Shown here: positions 1 through 7,846 of the stretch, one piece after another
Position numbering within the stretch: the first letter of the stretch is position 1
Layout of the letters: each line of letters opens with the position of its first letter
NCBI GenBank assembly: GCA_038209155.1
Contig: JBBQYA010000070.1
Coordinates: 1-15,957, forward strand
Origin: JBBQYA01 sp038209155
GTDB lineage: Bacteria > Bacteroidota > Bacteroidia > Sphingobacteriales > Sphingobacteriaceae
Direction: 5' to 3'
Length of the DNA: 15,957 nucleotides
Notes under the pieces: model-generated
Seen by the model: only the letters and a program-made list of their open reading frames with translations
Database searches by the model: none
Told to the model about the DNA's origin: nothing
Program-made: the position numbers and the translations under genes

Positions 1-109
1 ATAGTAATGGTTAACATGAAATTAGCTAAAACCTAACAAAAAACTCCAAAATTATTCCATAACTTTTTTAGGTAAAAAAACTAATTCACTTACCAAACGA
101 TACCCCATC

Positions 110-892
110 ATGAAAAAACTTCTTTTGTTTATCCTCTACCTTTCCTACTCATTATTCAGTTTTGCACAAGTTCCAGAATGGAACAAAGTTTTTGATACAA
201 TATTTACTAAAAATTATATAGAAGAATCTGATAATATTTATGAGGCTACTGTATCAACAGAAAACCCAAAATTGATAATACAAAAAAATGGAAACGTCTA
301 CTATAAATATAATATTATCATACATAGGATTTTCAAAGGAAATGAAAACCTAGGCGAATCAACAATTTTTAATTTTGCTACCAATTATAAAACGATAGAC
401 GCTAATGGTGATAGTATTATGAATTATAGTTTTGACGGAAACAGTATATCAATTATCCTAGGCGAAACTTATTTATTTGGATCAAAAAAGATAGATAACA
501 TAGAGTTTTTAGAAAATAATATAGTAAATAATAATTTAGCTCTTTATGGTTTTTGGTATTTTATTCATTATGATAGCTATGGGAAACGTGGAAATAATGA
601 GTTTTCCTTTAAATTTAAAGGAATTTCAGGATTTGATGCATCTGAAGTTTTGACAACATCTGGTTATAAATCTTTTTTGAAAGTTTCAGATTTATATAAA
701 TTTTTGCTTTCTATTCCAAATATATATTTGCAAAAAAGCGATGAAACTGTTTTTGAAAGAATAAATCCCAGAGTAGAAATTACAGAGTATATAGAACAAA
801 AGCCAATAAATTATGATTTGCAAAAGAAAAATTTTGAAAAAAAATGCTCGAATCCTATCCTTACAAAAAGGGTAAAGGCAAAAAAAAATTAA
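110..892 (+). CDS. Secreted protein of unknown function, 260 aa
   Basis: I do not recognise this protein. It begins with a typical Sec signal peptide (MKKLLLF, a hydrophobic core, then SFAQ), so cleavage is expected near residues 19-20 and the mature protein should lie in the periplasm or be released. There is no lipobox Cys and no later membrane segment. The mature part is rich in Asn, Tyr and Ile, with many short stretches typical of beta-strands, and ends in a strongly basic tail (KRVKAKKN). No catalytic motif stands out and no type IX secretion C-terminal domain is visible. The ATG at 110 is the natural start because the signal peptide begins there. The gene is followed by a strong bidirectional terminator and converges on the lipoprotein gene, so it appears to be a single-gene unit. 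The reading frame and signal peptide make it a real gene; its role is unknown. Confidence 0.8.
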   Translation: MKKLLLFILYLSYSLFSFAQVPEWNKVFDTIFTKNYIEESDNIYEATVSTENPKLIIQKNGNVYYKYNIIIHRIFKGNENLGESTIFNFATNYKTIDANGDSIMNYSFDGNSISIILGETYLFGSKKIDNIEFLENNIVNNNLALYGFWYFIHYDSYGKRGNNEFSFKFKGISGFDASEVLTTSGYKSFLKVSDLYKFLLSIPNIYLQKSDETVFERINPRVEITEYIEQKPINYDLQKKNFEKKCSNPILTKRVKAKKN

Positions 893-907
893 AAACTCGT
901 AAACTAT

Positions 908-943
908 AAAAAAGCCTATCCGAATAAAGGGATAGGCTTTTTT
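908..943. terminator. Bidirectional intrinsic terminator
   Basis: The arms AAAAAAGCCTATCC (908-921) and GGATAGGCTTTTTT (930-943) are perfect complements around an 8-base loop. The A-run and T-run on the two sides let it work in both directions. It lies between the convergent secreted-protein gene (+) and the lipoprotein gene (-). Confidence 0.9.
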
Positions 944-956
944 ATACCCTAATTAG

Positions 957-1532
957 TTACTTCACTTTCGTTAAAAACTCTAAATCGATATCTACACTTC
1001 CTGGAGCCTCTGTACCATTTTTCACTCCAGGTTGATGTTTCAAAGTTATATGCACATGGCTAGTAGCAGTTCCACTTTTTGCACCAGCTACCCATCTTGT
1101 TTCTAAACCTACAGGTAATGGCGGATTGTTTGTGTCTCTATCTAAAATTGTGAAGTTTACATTTACATTATCTGCTTTATAAATAAATAAATGTTCTTTG
1201 GCTTCTTTTTCCGTTTTTATCTCATTAGAAACAGTATCAACATCTGATAGATTTGATTCGTTTAATAAAAGCACATTAACCAAATAAGATTTACCTGCTT
1301 CTAAACTAATACTATCAAATCTCGAGGGAGCGTTTCCTCCATCGCCATCCAAATCTCTAAATACTGCTTCAAATTTATTACTGGTTCCTTCCTCCGTAAA
1401 TTGAAGTTTCATTGTGGTAATTACTTCCTCCGGATTTGGATCTAACGGCTTAGTAACATCATCTTCTGTACACGAATAAGCCAAAACTGATATTGCAGTC
1501 ATAGCCAAAATTGTTTTTCTTACATTGTTCAT
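957..1532 (-). CDS. Outer-membrane lipoprotein, third gene of a putative metal-uptake operon
   Basis: This 191-aa protein has a lipoprotein signal peptide with the lipobox ending at Cys21 (LAYSC), followed directly by TEDD. Acidic residues just after the lipidated Cys are known in Bacteroidota to direct lipoproteins to the cell surface, so a surface location is inferred. The mature part (about 170 aa) looks like a beta-rich domain and carries several Asp-rich stretches (FRDLDGDGG, ILDRDTN) and a late His cluster (HVHITLKHQ) that could bind metal. It lies 129 bp downstream of the TonB receptor gene on the same strand and is probably co-transcribed with it, the operon ending at the terminator at 908-943. 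Similar short lipoproteins occur next to TonB receptors in Flavobacteriia, but I cannot assign a named family. A substrate-capture role is an inference from context. Confidence 0.8.
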   Translation of the reverse strand: MNNVRKTILAMTAISVLAYSCTEDDVTKPLDPNPEEVITTMKLQFTEEGTSNKFEAVFRDLDGDGGNAPSRFDSISLEAGKSYLVNVLLLNESNLSDVDTVSNEIKTEKEAKEHLFIYKADNVNVNFTILDRDTNNPPLPVGLETRWVAGAKSGTATSHVHITLKHQPGVKNGTEAPGSVDIDLEFLTKVK

Positions 1533-1661
1533 AATTTATATTGTTTGTTTTTTGTTTTTTGTTGTTTAAAATATATAATTGTTAAAGTTTTTTTTATTTT
1601 AATAGATGGTATTTATAAATTTGATTTTCTGTCTTTTTTGTTTTCATTACTGTTTTTAATT

Positions 1662-4001
1662 TTAAATTGTTAAGGGTATATTTAATTTAATGGAAAAACT
1701 TCTTCCAATCTCATCAGCAAAATACCTGAATCGATTTAGGTAATCTCTATAGGCGGTATTTAATAAATTGTCTACTCCAAGAGTAATATTTAAAGGCTGT
1801 TTTTTAATGTAAATTCTAGAACCAGCGCTTAAGTTTAATAAAGTATAGCCAGCAGGAGGTTTCAAATAATCTTGCTCAGAAGGCGCAGAAGGGTATCTTT
1901 TTTGTTCAAAAACATGATTCACATTAAAACCGATGTAAGAATTATATAAATTTTTGTTTTGAAAATTATACGTCAAACCATTCTCTGTTCTATTTGGAGC
2001 GGTCAAAGTCAGATAATCATTTATGGATTTATTAAAAGCCCAAATAAAAGAACTACTGTTATGAAAAGTCAGTTGCTTGTTTAATCGAATTTGCGCGCTA
2101 ATATCTGACCCATTAAAAACTACATCAGCTTGCTTATACAAATAAGTTGGAAATGCGCCTTTGATGGTTAAAGTAGCTGGAATTTGAGGAGCCAAATAAA
2201 TAAAATTATTTATCTGATTTCGATAAAGTGATACCGTAAAATTAAAGTTTGAAGTTTTATATTCTCCAGTAACAAACGCACTGATGGATTTTTCACGACC
2301 TAAATTTTGATCTCCAATTTCAACTGTCGCCGAACCATGATGCAAACCATTACTATATAATTCATTTGCAGTAGGTGCTTTCCAAGCGGTAGCTAAATTA
2401 ACTTTCAAACTAAATTTTTCTGACACTTTTACGACCGCACCCATCGAACCAGAAAAAGCATCATATTGAGTAATGGTAGAAACCACTTCTCCGCCAGTTT
2501 TAAATCTTCGGTAGGCAACAAGCCATTTGTAATCGTATCTTAATCCGGATTCAAGTGTTATTTTTTTGAATTCCCTTCTGCTGATTGCAAATATACCTCC
2601 GTTATAATTCTGAAAATTTGGTATAAAAAACCTTCCAGACCAAACGTTTTTTTGTGTCATTCCACTGATTCCGGCAGAATTTTTCCACTTGCTTGAATTC
2701 GTTTGCTCCCAAATAAGATCTACAGAATGAGTAATTATCTTAAATAAAAGATCGGGATAGTTTAAAGCTGCCAAAGAATCATTTAAGGGTTTCTCTTTAT
2801 CATATTCTTTTCTCAAATCATTTTGCAGGCCATAAACCAGATTTAATCTTCCGTATTTTCCATTTTCTAACACTAAAGAAGCTTTGAACAAATCATGTAA
2901 AATTGTTTGATAAGGTCTATCTATTTGATAAGTAAACCCCGTTATAAATTCAGGTTTGGGTCTTTCGGCAGCTATTGCAGCCAATAAATCGGTGGTATTT
3001 CCAATATGCGATCCCGAAAAGATTCCGACTCTTGTATTAAAACGGCTATAAAATATTTCCGCTTTCAAACCATCAATTTTATACTGAAGTGCTCCAGAAT
3101 AATTTTTTTCTGCAAAACCAGTATTCTTTAGAAAATAATTTGGAGTGGAAAAATTACCTGCCCGCTTTAAAGTTCCTTGCATTCTGAACGAAAATTTTTC
3201 TAGCTCTTTAATTTTTCCTTCAAGTATTCCAGATATCACTCCCATTCTACCATTGGTGAAAGCCGCAGAATTTAGTTGAGCACTCAGACCAACTGTGTCT
3301 GACATAGGTTTTGGATTCAAGATAATTACACCTCCCATAGCATCCGATCCATATTTTACAGAGTTGGCGCCTTTAACTACTACAAATTCATCCATCACAA
3401 AAGGATCTATTTCTGGCCCATGTTCAGATCCCCATTGTTGCCCTTCTTGTCTCACTCCATTATTTTGGATAATAATCCGATTGCTATGCAAACCATTAAT
3501 AATTGGTTTCATAATGCTTGGTCCGTTTTTTAATACACTTACTCCAGCTATTTTGCTTAATCCTTCGCCTAAACTCAATCCTATATTTTGCTCTTTATCT
3601 CTTTCGCTTAGCTTTGAACTCGTTTCTATTACCGTTTTTTCTACACGTTCTGCTTTAATTTCTACATCATTTAATGTACTTGAGACATGCGACAAAATAA
3701 ATTTTCTACTAACGTTATTTTCAATATGTAAATTGATTTCGGAAATTTTATAACCCAAATACCTACAAATAATGGTGTAGTTTCCGGTGCAAATGTTTTT
3801 AAAATCAAAACGACCGTTAATGTCCGTAGCCATAGCACGATCCAGTTCTTTAATAAAAATAGAAGCACCGGGCAAACCAATATTATGCTCATCGTCTACA
3901 ATAGATCCTTTGAACTCATGATTGCAAGAATCTGATTTAGCAAAAACAGTTAAGTTTAAAAAACTGAAAAAAATATACAATAAGGCAATGCGTAAAAGCA
4001 T
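1662..4001 (-). CDS. TonB-dependent outer-membrane receptor, probable metal uptake
   Basis: This protein of about 779 aa imports a ligand across the outer membrane using TonB energy. After a signal peptide it has a CarboxypepD_reg-like domain (about residues 28-108, with GLPGASIFI and TDINGRFDF), common in Bacteroidota receptors. A plug domain follows (about 118-232, with NGLHSNRIII, then RQEGQQWGSEHGPEID and VKGANSVKYGSDAMGGVI), then a beta-barrel ending in the aromatic-rich strand FSIKLNIPLTI. The His- and acid-containing plug segment and the His-rich gene upstream resemble receptors linked to zinc or copper uptake (ZnuD-like), so a metal ligand is inferred, not shown. I chose the ATG at 4001; an in-frame TTG two codons upstream is less likely. 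It lies 51 bp after the His-rich gene and 129 bp before the lipoprotein gene, all on one strand, so an operon is likely. The frame is intact and of normal length. Confidence 0.93.
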   Translation of the reverse strand: MLLRIALLYIFFSFLNLTVFAKSDSCNHEFKGSIVDDEHNIGLPGASIFIKELDRAMATDINGRFDFKNICTGNYTIICRYLGYKISEINLHIENNVSRKFILSHVSSTLNDVEIKAERVEKTVIETSSKLSERDKEQNIGLSLGEGLSKIAGVSVLKNGPSIMKPIINGLHSNRIIIQNNGVRQEGQQWGSEHGPEIDPFVMDEFVVVKGANSVKYGSDAMGGVIILNPKPMSDTVGLSAQLNSAAFTNGRMGVISGILEGKIKELEKFSFRMQGTLKRAGNFSTPNYFLKNTGFAEKNYSGALQYKIDGLKAEIFYSRFNTRVGIFSGSHIGNTTDLLAAIAAERPKPEFITGFTYQIDRPYQTILHDLFKASLVLENGKYGRLNLVYGLQNDLRKEYDKEKPLNDSLAALNYPDLLFKIITHSVDLIWEQTNSSKWKNSAGISGMTQKNVWSGRFFIPNFQNYNGGIFAISRREFKKITLESGLRYDYKWLVAYRRFKTGGEVVSTITQYDAFSGSMGAVVKVSEKFSLKVNLATAWKAPTANELYSNGLHHGSATVEIGDQNLGREKSISAFVTGEYKTSNFNFTVSLYRNQINNFIYLAPQIPATLTIKGAFPTYLYKQADVVFNGSDISAQIRLNKQLTFHNSSSFIWAFNKSINDYLTLTAPNRTENGLTYNFQNKNLYNSYIGFNVNHVFEQKRYPSAPSEQDYLKPPAGYTLLNLSAGSRIYIKKQPLNITLGVDNLLNTAYRDYLNRFRYFADEIGRSFSIKLNIPLTI

Positions 4002-4052
4002 ATCCAAAAAAATTGAAATAAGAAAATGGAAAAGGAAAAGCGAAAAAGGAAT

Positions 4053-4364
4053 TTAAGCTTTTACAGGAGGAGCTTTATTTCTTGGAGAAAGGTAAGAAAC
4101 AGAAGATAAAGCAAACTTATCCTGTTTGAAAACGAATGAATAAATAGATAGATTGCTTTCGTAAATACCATTTACAGAATCATAAACCATAGAACAAAAT
4201 GCTTTACAAATTTTGCAAGCTTCATTATGGTGATCTATATTTTCATCGGAAGAGAAAGAATGTTTTGTGATTTTCTCTGTTTCATGATGATGCAAAAAAG
4301 AACTTGGTACTATCGCAAATGCGAATACCAATAAAAGAAAAAAGGAAAGAATCTTTTTTAACAT
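4053..4364 (-). CDS. Small exported His/Cys-rich protein, putative metal binder
   Basis: This 103-aa protein starts with a hydrophobic signal sequence or anchor (MLKKILSFFLLLVFAFAIVP). Metal-ligand clusters follow: HHH at 25-27, then DHHNEACKIC at 44-53, with a third Cys at 57. The spacing of the His pair and CxxC-xxx-C looks like a soft-metal site for zinc or copper. The tail RNKAPPVKA recalls the basic-PP ending of DUF2946-type proteins found beside metal-linked TonB receptors, but that likeness is from memory and weak. I start it at the ATG at 4364; the frame is open to a TTG at 4382, but that TTG would overlap the -7 promoter box. It is the first gene of the operon with the TonB receptor (51 bp downstream) and the lipoprotein. 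A periplasmic metal sensor or chaperone role is inferred. Confidence 0.75.
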   Translation of the reverse strand: MLKKILSFFLLLVFAFAIVPSSFLHHHETEKITKHSFSSDENIDHHNEACKICKAFCSMVYDSVNGIYESNLSIYSFVFKQDKFALSSVSYLSPRNKAPPVKA

Positions 4365-4379
4365 CTTTTTTAAACTTTG

Positions 4380-4387
4380 CAAATATA
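4380..4387 (-). promoter_or_regulatory. Bacteroidota -7 box for the metal-uptake operon
   Basis: On the minus strand the bases read TATATTTG, an exact match to the Bacteroidota consensus TAnnTTTG. A convincing TTTG -33 box is not visible at the usual spacing. The box is 15 bases before the ATG at 4364, giving a very short leader. Confidence 0.4.
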
Positions 4388-4587
4388 CTTGATTTGAATT
4401 TAAACTTTTGTCTTTGTTTATTTATTTCTTTTTTGAAATAAAAATATTACGAATGAAATTTATAGAACACTATCAAACATCTTTCATTTTTAAAAGGATT
4501 TATTTTTTTTAAATTCGATTCAATCTTCTCATTTTCCATAAAACCAAATTCCTATTTTTATCTTTTCATAATAAATCTTAAATAAAC

Positions 4588-6270
4588 ATGAATACTTCTA
4601 GCATCGAAAAAATATCAAGAATTCCAAAAACACCTACAGGAACTACTCTTACTTGCAAAGGCTGGGTACAAGAAGCTGCTTTACGAATGTTATTAAATAA
4701 TTTGGATGCAGAAGTTGCGGAACGGCCAGAAGATTTAATTGTCTACGGCGGAACTGGAAAAGCAGCCAGAAATCATGAATCTTTGGCTTTAATAATTCAG
4801 GCCCTAAAAGATTTGGAAGAAGATGAAACACTTTTAATTCAATCTGGCAAACCAGTAGGAATACTTCCAACTCATAAAGATGCACCCAGAGTTTTGATTT
4901 CTAACTCACAATTAGTTCCAAAATGGGCTACATGGGAGCATTTTAGAGATTTAGAAGATAAAGGTTTAATGATGTACGGCCAGATGACTGCCGGTTCTTG
5001 GATTTATATTGGTTCGCAAGGAATCGTGCAAGGCACTTATGAAACGTTTGCAGAAGTTGCTCGTCAGCATTTTGGTGGAACATTGAAAGGAACACTTAGC
5101 GTAACTAGTGGTTTAGGCGGAATGGGCGGTGCACAACCTCTCGCCATCACCATGAATGATGGAGTTTGTTTGGCAGCAGAAGTAGAAGAATGGAGAATTG
5201 AGAAAAGAATCGAAACCAGATATATTGATGTTTTAGTACACGATATTGACGAAGGTATTGACCAAGCAATTGCAGCCAAAGCCAAAGGCGAAAGATTGTC
5301 CATAGGAGTGGTATGCAATGCAGTAGATTTATTGAATAGATTAATTGAAAGAAATATTATTCCTGATGTACTTACCGACCAAACCTCTGCCCACGATGCT
5401 TTAGTGGGATATATTCCACAAAATATGAGCAATGAAGAAGCGAATGTTTTACGAGAAAACAATCCAGAGGAATACCTAAAAAGATCGTATGAAACCATGG
5501 CATTGCATGTAAATTTAATGTTGAAAATGCAAAAATTAGGTGCAATTACTTTTGATTATGGAAACAATCTTAGAGGTAGAGCTTTAGAATATGGAGTGAA
5601 AAACGCTTTTGATTTTCCTGGTTTTGTACCAGCTTACATTCGTCCTTTATTCTGCGAAGGAAAAGGTCCATTTCGTTGGGCAGCTTTATCTGGCGATCCT
5701 CAAGATATTTATGAAACTGATAAATTAATCTTAGAATTATTTCCAGAAAATGAAGGATTAGCTCGTTGGATTAAAATGGCTCAAGAGCGAATTGCTTTCC
5801 AAGGTTTGCCAGCCAGAATTTGTTGGCTAGGACAAGGAGAAAGGGAAAAAGCAGGTTTAGCTTTCAATAAATTAGTAGCAGACGGAAAAGTAAAAGCACC
5901 GATTGTAATTGGAAGAGATCATTTAGACACAGGTTCTGTAGCATCGCCAAACAGAGAAACCGAAGCTATGCTCGATGGATCAGATGCTGTAGCAGATTGG
6001 CCAGTTTTGAATTCTATGATCAATATTGCGGGAGGAGCAAGTTGGGTTTCTTTACACCATGGCGGTGGAGTTGGAATTGGATATTCTATTCATGCAGGTA
6101 TGGTTATCGTTGCAGACGGAACACCAGATGCCGAAAGAAGAATTAAACGAGTTTTGCATAACGATCCAGCAATGGGAGTTATCAGGCATGCAGATGCTGG
6201 TTATGATATCGCAAAAGATACCGCTAGGAAATTTAGGCTAGATATTAAACAAAGGTTAAATAAAGAGTGA
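4588..6270 (+). CDS. hutU: Urocanate hydratase (urocanase)
   Basis: Urocanase (EC 4.2.1.49) converts urocanate plus water to 4-imidazolone-5-propanoate, the second step of histidine breakdown, in the cytosol, using tightly bound NAD+ as an electrophile. The 560-aa length matches the usual 550-560. Visible family hallmarks are YGGTGKAARN near the N-terminus, the NAD-binding glycine-rich motif GLGGMGGAQP (about residues 175-184), the active-site Cys at about residue 412 in LPARICWLG (equivalent to Cys410 of the Pseudomonas enzyme), GRDHLDTGSVASPNRET, and the C-terminal SLHHGGGVGIGYSIHAG. The ATG at 4588 gives a normal N-terminus. It is divergent from the metal-uptake operon and separated from it by about 220 bp of AT-rich DNA. 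No hutH, hutI, hutG or ftcD is near, so the pathway genes must be scattered. No regulator site is evident. Confidence 0.98.
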   Translation: MNTSSIEKISRIPKTPTGTTLTCKGWVQEAALRMLLNNLDAEVAERPEDLIVYGGTGKAARNHESLALIIQALKDLEEDETLLIQSGKPVGILPTHKDAPRVLISNSQLVPKWATWEHFRDLEDKGLMMYGQMTAGSWIYIGSQGIVQGTYETFAEVARQHFGGTLKGTLSVTSGLGGMGGAQPLAITMNDGVCLAAEVEEWRIEKRIETRYIDVLVHDIDEGIDQAIAAKAKGERLSIGVVCNAVDLLNRLIERNIIPDVLTDQTSAHDALVGYIPQNMSNEEANVLRENNPEEYLKRSYETMALHVNLMLKMQKLGAITFDYGNNLRGRALEYGVKNAFDFPGFVPAYIRPLFCEGKGPFRWAALSGDPQDIYETDKLILELFPENEGLARWIKMAQERIAFQGLPARICWLGQGEREKAGLAFNKLVADGKVKAPIVIGRDHLDTGSVASPNRETEAMLDGSDAVADWPVLNSMINIAGGASWVSLHHGGGVGIGYSIHAGMVIVADGTPDAERRIKRVLHNDPAMGVIRHADAGYDIAKDTARKFRLDIKQRLNKE

Positions 6271-6504
6271 TTTTTTTAAATTATATAGTTTATAAATTAG
6301 CCCGAAGAAATTTAATTGACCTAAATCTCTTTGAACTGCTTGCGTTTCTAATTAGCACTTTTGTTTATAGTCATTCAAAAAAATATAAATTTTGTATTTC
6401 TGCATTAATACTGAAATAAATAATACTTTTAAAGCATAGAGCAGAAACTAAAAACGGGAGCCACTGAAAATCCAGAAGAGTAAGAAATCCTATTCAATTA
6501 TTTT

Positions 6505-6909
6505 ATGAAAAAATTATCGCTTGTCATTTTTATGTTATTTGCGACAGTATCTTTCTCATCAAGCTTCGCAAAAGTTAAAGATTCCCAAAACTTAAATGCT
6601 AAGGAACTCTATCAAAAATATCAATCTATTGAAGGATTTGATCAAAACGCCTTCAAAGCAGATTATGATCAATTATCTAAAGTTCAGAAAAAGGTTTTTT
6701 TAGTTAAAGTGATTAAAGAGTACAAAGTATCAAAAGCAGCAGGAAACGCAACCGTTTTAGAGTATATTTTTGCTATTTTAATTCCGCCTGTAGGAGTAGG
6801 ACTTCATACAAATTGGGCAGCTAAAGAAACATTAAGTAATGTTGCATGGACAATACTTGGAGGTATCCCCGGCATCATTCATGCATTCGTAGTTTTAGGC
6901 AGAGATTAA
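6505..6909 (+). CDS. Exported protein with C-terminal Pmp3/YqaE-like hydrophobic domain
   Basis: This 134-aa protein has an N-terminal signal peptide (MKKLSLVIFMLFATVSFSSS, then FAK) and a charged, probably helical middle (about 25-80, with repeated K, Q and Y). The C-terminal part (about 84-134) matches the pattern of the Pmp3/YqaE (UPF0057) family: a hydrophobic segment with AILIPPVGVGL (90-100), a short loop, then a second segment with TILGGIPGIIHAFVV (116-130). Ordinary Pmp3/YqaE proteins are about 50-60 aa and lie in the inner membrane, where some affect membrane potential and salt tolerance. Here the domain follows a signal peptide and a linker, so the soluble part should face the periplasm. 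It is a single-gene unit with its own terminator. About 230 bp separate it from hutU, and I see no clear promoter there. Confidence 0.8.
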   Translation: MKKLSLVIFMLFATVSFSSSFAKVKDSQNLNAKELYQKYQSIEGFDQNAFKADYDQLSKVQKKVFLVKVIKEYKVSKAAGNATVLEYIFAILIPPVGVGLHTNWAAKETLSNVAWTILGGIPGIIHAFVVLGRD

Positions 6910-6916
6910 TTGACAT

Positions 6917-6957
6917 TTAATAAAAGAATGTAGTTTAAGGCTACATTCTTTTATTAA
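6917..6957. terminator. Strong intrinsic terminator after the Pmp3-like gene
   Basis: A perfect 17-bp inverted repeat pairs TTAATAAAAGAATGTAG (6917-6933) with CTACATTCTTTTATTAA (6941-6957) around a 7-base loop. It lies 7 bases after the stop codon. The T-rich right arm supports termination on the plus strand, and the A-rich left arm could also work in reverse. Confidence 0.8.
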
Positions 6958-7057
6958 AAACTATTTTCCTTAGACTTTTTATAAGATTCCTTCAATAAAA
7001 TACCTAAAGCAATAAAGCATAGGATTTCAAAATCCTTCAAACAGCCACCCATTCGGT

Positions 7058-7204
7058 CATAGTTGCATCCCGTTCCTTCTGAAAGCCATCCTGTTCCTTC
7101 AGAAAGACATCCTGTTTCTTCGTAAAGCCATCCTGTTTCTTCGTAAAGGCATCCTGTTCCTTCAGAAAGCCATCCTGTTCCTTCAATTTGCCATCCTGTT
7201 CTTT
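7058..7204. repeat. 21-bp minisatellite, seven imperfect units
   Basis: About seven tandem 21-bp units with the core CCATCCTGTTCCTTC lie here, each differing at a few positions. Because 21 is a multiple of three, the reading frame stays open. On the minus strand the units read as a 7-residue repeat (KEQDGFL, KKQDGFT and similar) inside a 69-codon frame (7037-7246) that has only a TTG start. One plus-strand frame is also open through the repeats, giving a hydrophobic repeat such as KAILFLQ. Open frames are therefore expected by periodicity alone, and I do not call a gene. If translated on the minus strand the product would be a charged, probably helical heptad-repeat peptide. Units are not separated by unique spacers, so this is not a CRISPR array. 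Confidence 0.85.
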
Positions 7205-7256
7205 TGGATAATAAAATTCCACTTTCAAACAGGCAACTTCTCTCAACGATATCCTA

Positions 7257-7376
7257 TTATTTAAGATAAAACCTAAATAATTTATAACAATTTTTTGAAA
7301 CTGTTTTTAATCCCCAATGCCACCAAAAACAATAGCATTAAAAGCATAGTTCTCAATTAAGGTATCGGAATTCCAT
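7257..7376. repeat. Direct repeat, left copy (about 120 bp)
   Basis: The first roughly 53 bases match 8484-8537 exactly, then similarity decays toward GGAATTCC (matching GGAATTCT near 8600). The repeat covers the 3' half of the small membrane gene and its downstream flank. With the right copy it brackets the lipoprotein and two-helix genes. Confidence 0.85.
7282..7376 (-). pseudogene. Truncated second copy of the 53-aa small membrane protein gene
   Basis: Read on the minus strand, this segment ends in the same residues (ALGIKNSFKKLL, stop) as the intact gene at 8509-8670, preceded by a related hydrophobic stretch (LRTMLLMLLFLV against LRIMFFILLFLL) and IPIP. A stop codon interrupts it directly after IPIP, and the N-terminal half is missing or unrecognisable. 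Identity to the intact copy is nearly exact from 7257 to about 7320 (matching about 8484-8547), which includes the DNA downstream of the stop, and then falls off. It is a broken duplicate. An internal ATG could in theory give a 22-residue hydrophobic peptide, but there is no sign that it is used. Confidence 0.75.
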
Positions 7377-7598
7377 CCATTAAAAATTAATCCGAAATCT
7401 AATAATGCGCTTAAGCTAAAGGATATATAAGTTTTTTAATTTAAATAATGATTAGAAAAGATTTTAGCTAAACTATCATAAGTGAATAAAAGTTCAACTC
7501 ATTATTAATTGCATAGCTAATTTGATGAATTTTAATTGCATCACTTAAATTAAAATTTTTAAAATTTAACTTTAAATTAAAAATAAACCCTAAAATAA

Positions 7599-7626
7599 AA
7601 AGATCCACTTTTATAGGTGGAGCTTT
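7599..7626 (-). terminator. Intrinsic terminator after the 58-aa gene
   Basis: On the minus strand AAAGCTCCAC and GTGGATCTTT pair with one mismatch around an 8-base loop, and a T-rich tract follows. It lies about 30 bases after the stop of the 58-aa membrane protein gene. Between this point and the truncated copy ending at 7376, about 220 bp of AT-rich DNA holds nothing I can identify. Confidence 0.55.
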
Positions 7627-7655
7627 AACAACTTCGGTAATAAATGCAAATAGTA

Positions 7656-7832
7656 TTATCCTCTGCTTACTTTTTTCCTTGCTATTATGAAGTAATATAT
7701 TCCAGTCCAAAAGGTGATAAAACCACAAACTAAAAGAACTGATGTGGCAGGAGAAGCGCCATATACGATTTTAAATCCTGCACCAAGAATAATCAACAAA
7801 CTCCCAACTAGTAATAATAATTTAGTTTTCAT
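7656..7832 (-). CDS. 58-aa two-helix membrane protein, GldL-like pattern
   Basis: The protein starts MKTKLLLLVGSLLIILGAGF and has two hydrophobic helices (about residues 4-20 and 31-50), joined by a short loop KIVYGASPATS, and ends with a basic tail (ARKKVSRG). The pattern of Gly-Ala, Phe-Lys-Ile, Pro-Ala-Thr, then a second helix recalls the short N-terminal membrane hairpin of GldL, the type IX secretion motor protein. The cytoplasmic part of GldL is absent and the likeness is from memory. The ATG at 7832 is clear. It begins 14 bases after the stop of the upstream frameshifted lipoprotein gene on the same strand, so the two were probably co-transcribed, and it is followed by a terminator-like hairpin. 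Function is unknown; it may be an accessory or immunity-type membrane peptide. Confidence 0.65.
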   Translation of the reverse strand: MKTKLLLLVGSLLIILGAGFKIVYGASPATSVLLVCGFITFWTGIYYFIIARKKVSRG

Positions 7833-7846
7833 AATTTTTTAGTTCT

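Noticed and set aside
3295..3753. Plus-strand open frame of 152 codons
   Set aside because: It is antisense to the TonB receptor plug region, which has clear family motifs; its composition is the mirror of that gene.
5064..5498. Minus-strand open frame of 144 codons
   Set aside because: It is antisense to the core of hutU, which is a strong family match throughout.
7021..7036. Near-palindrome AGGATTTCAAAATCCT as a terminator
   Set aside because: It has no following T-run on either strand and is too short to support a call.
7058..7204. CRISPR-like array
   Set aside because: The 21-bp units are contiguous and imperfect with no unique spacers, and no cas genes are nearby, so it is a minisatellite.
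7468..7728. Minus-strand open frame of 86 codons
   Set aside because: It overlaps the 58-aa two-helix gene in another frame, starts with a weak codon context and has AT-driven composition; the 58-aa frame has an ATG, a clear topology and a terminator.
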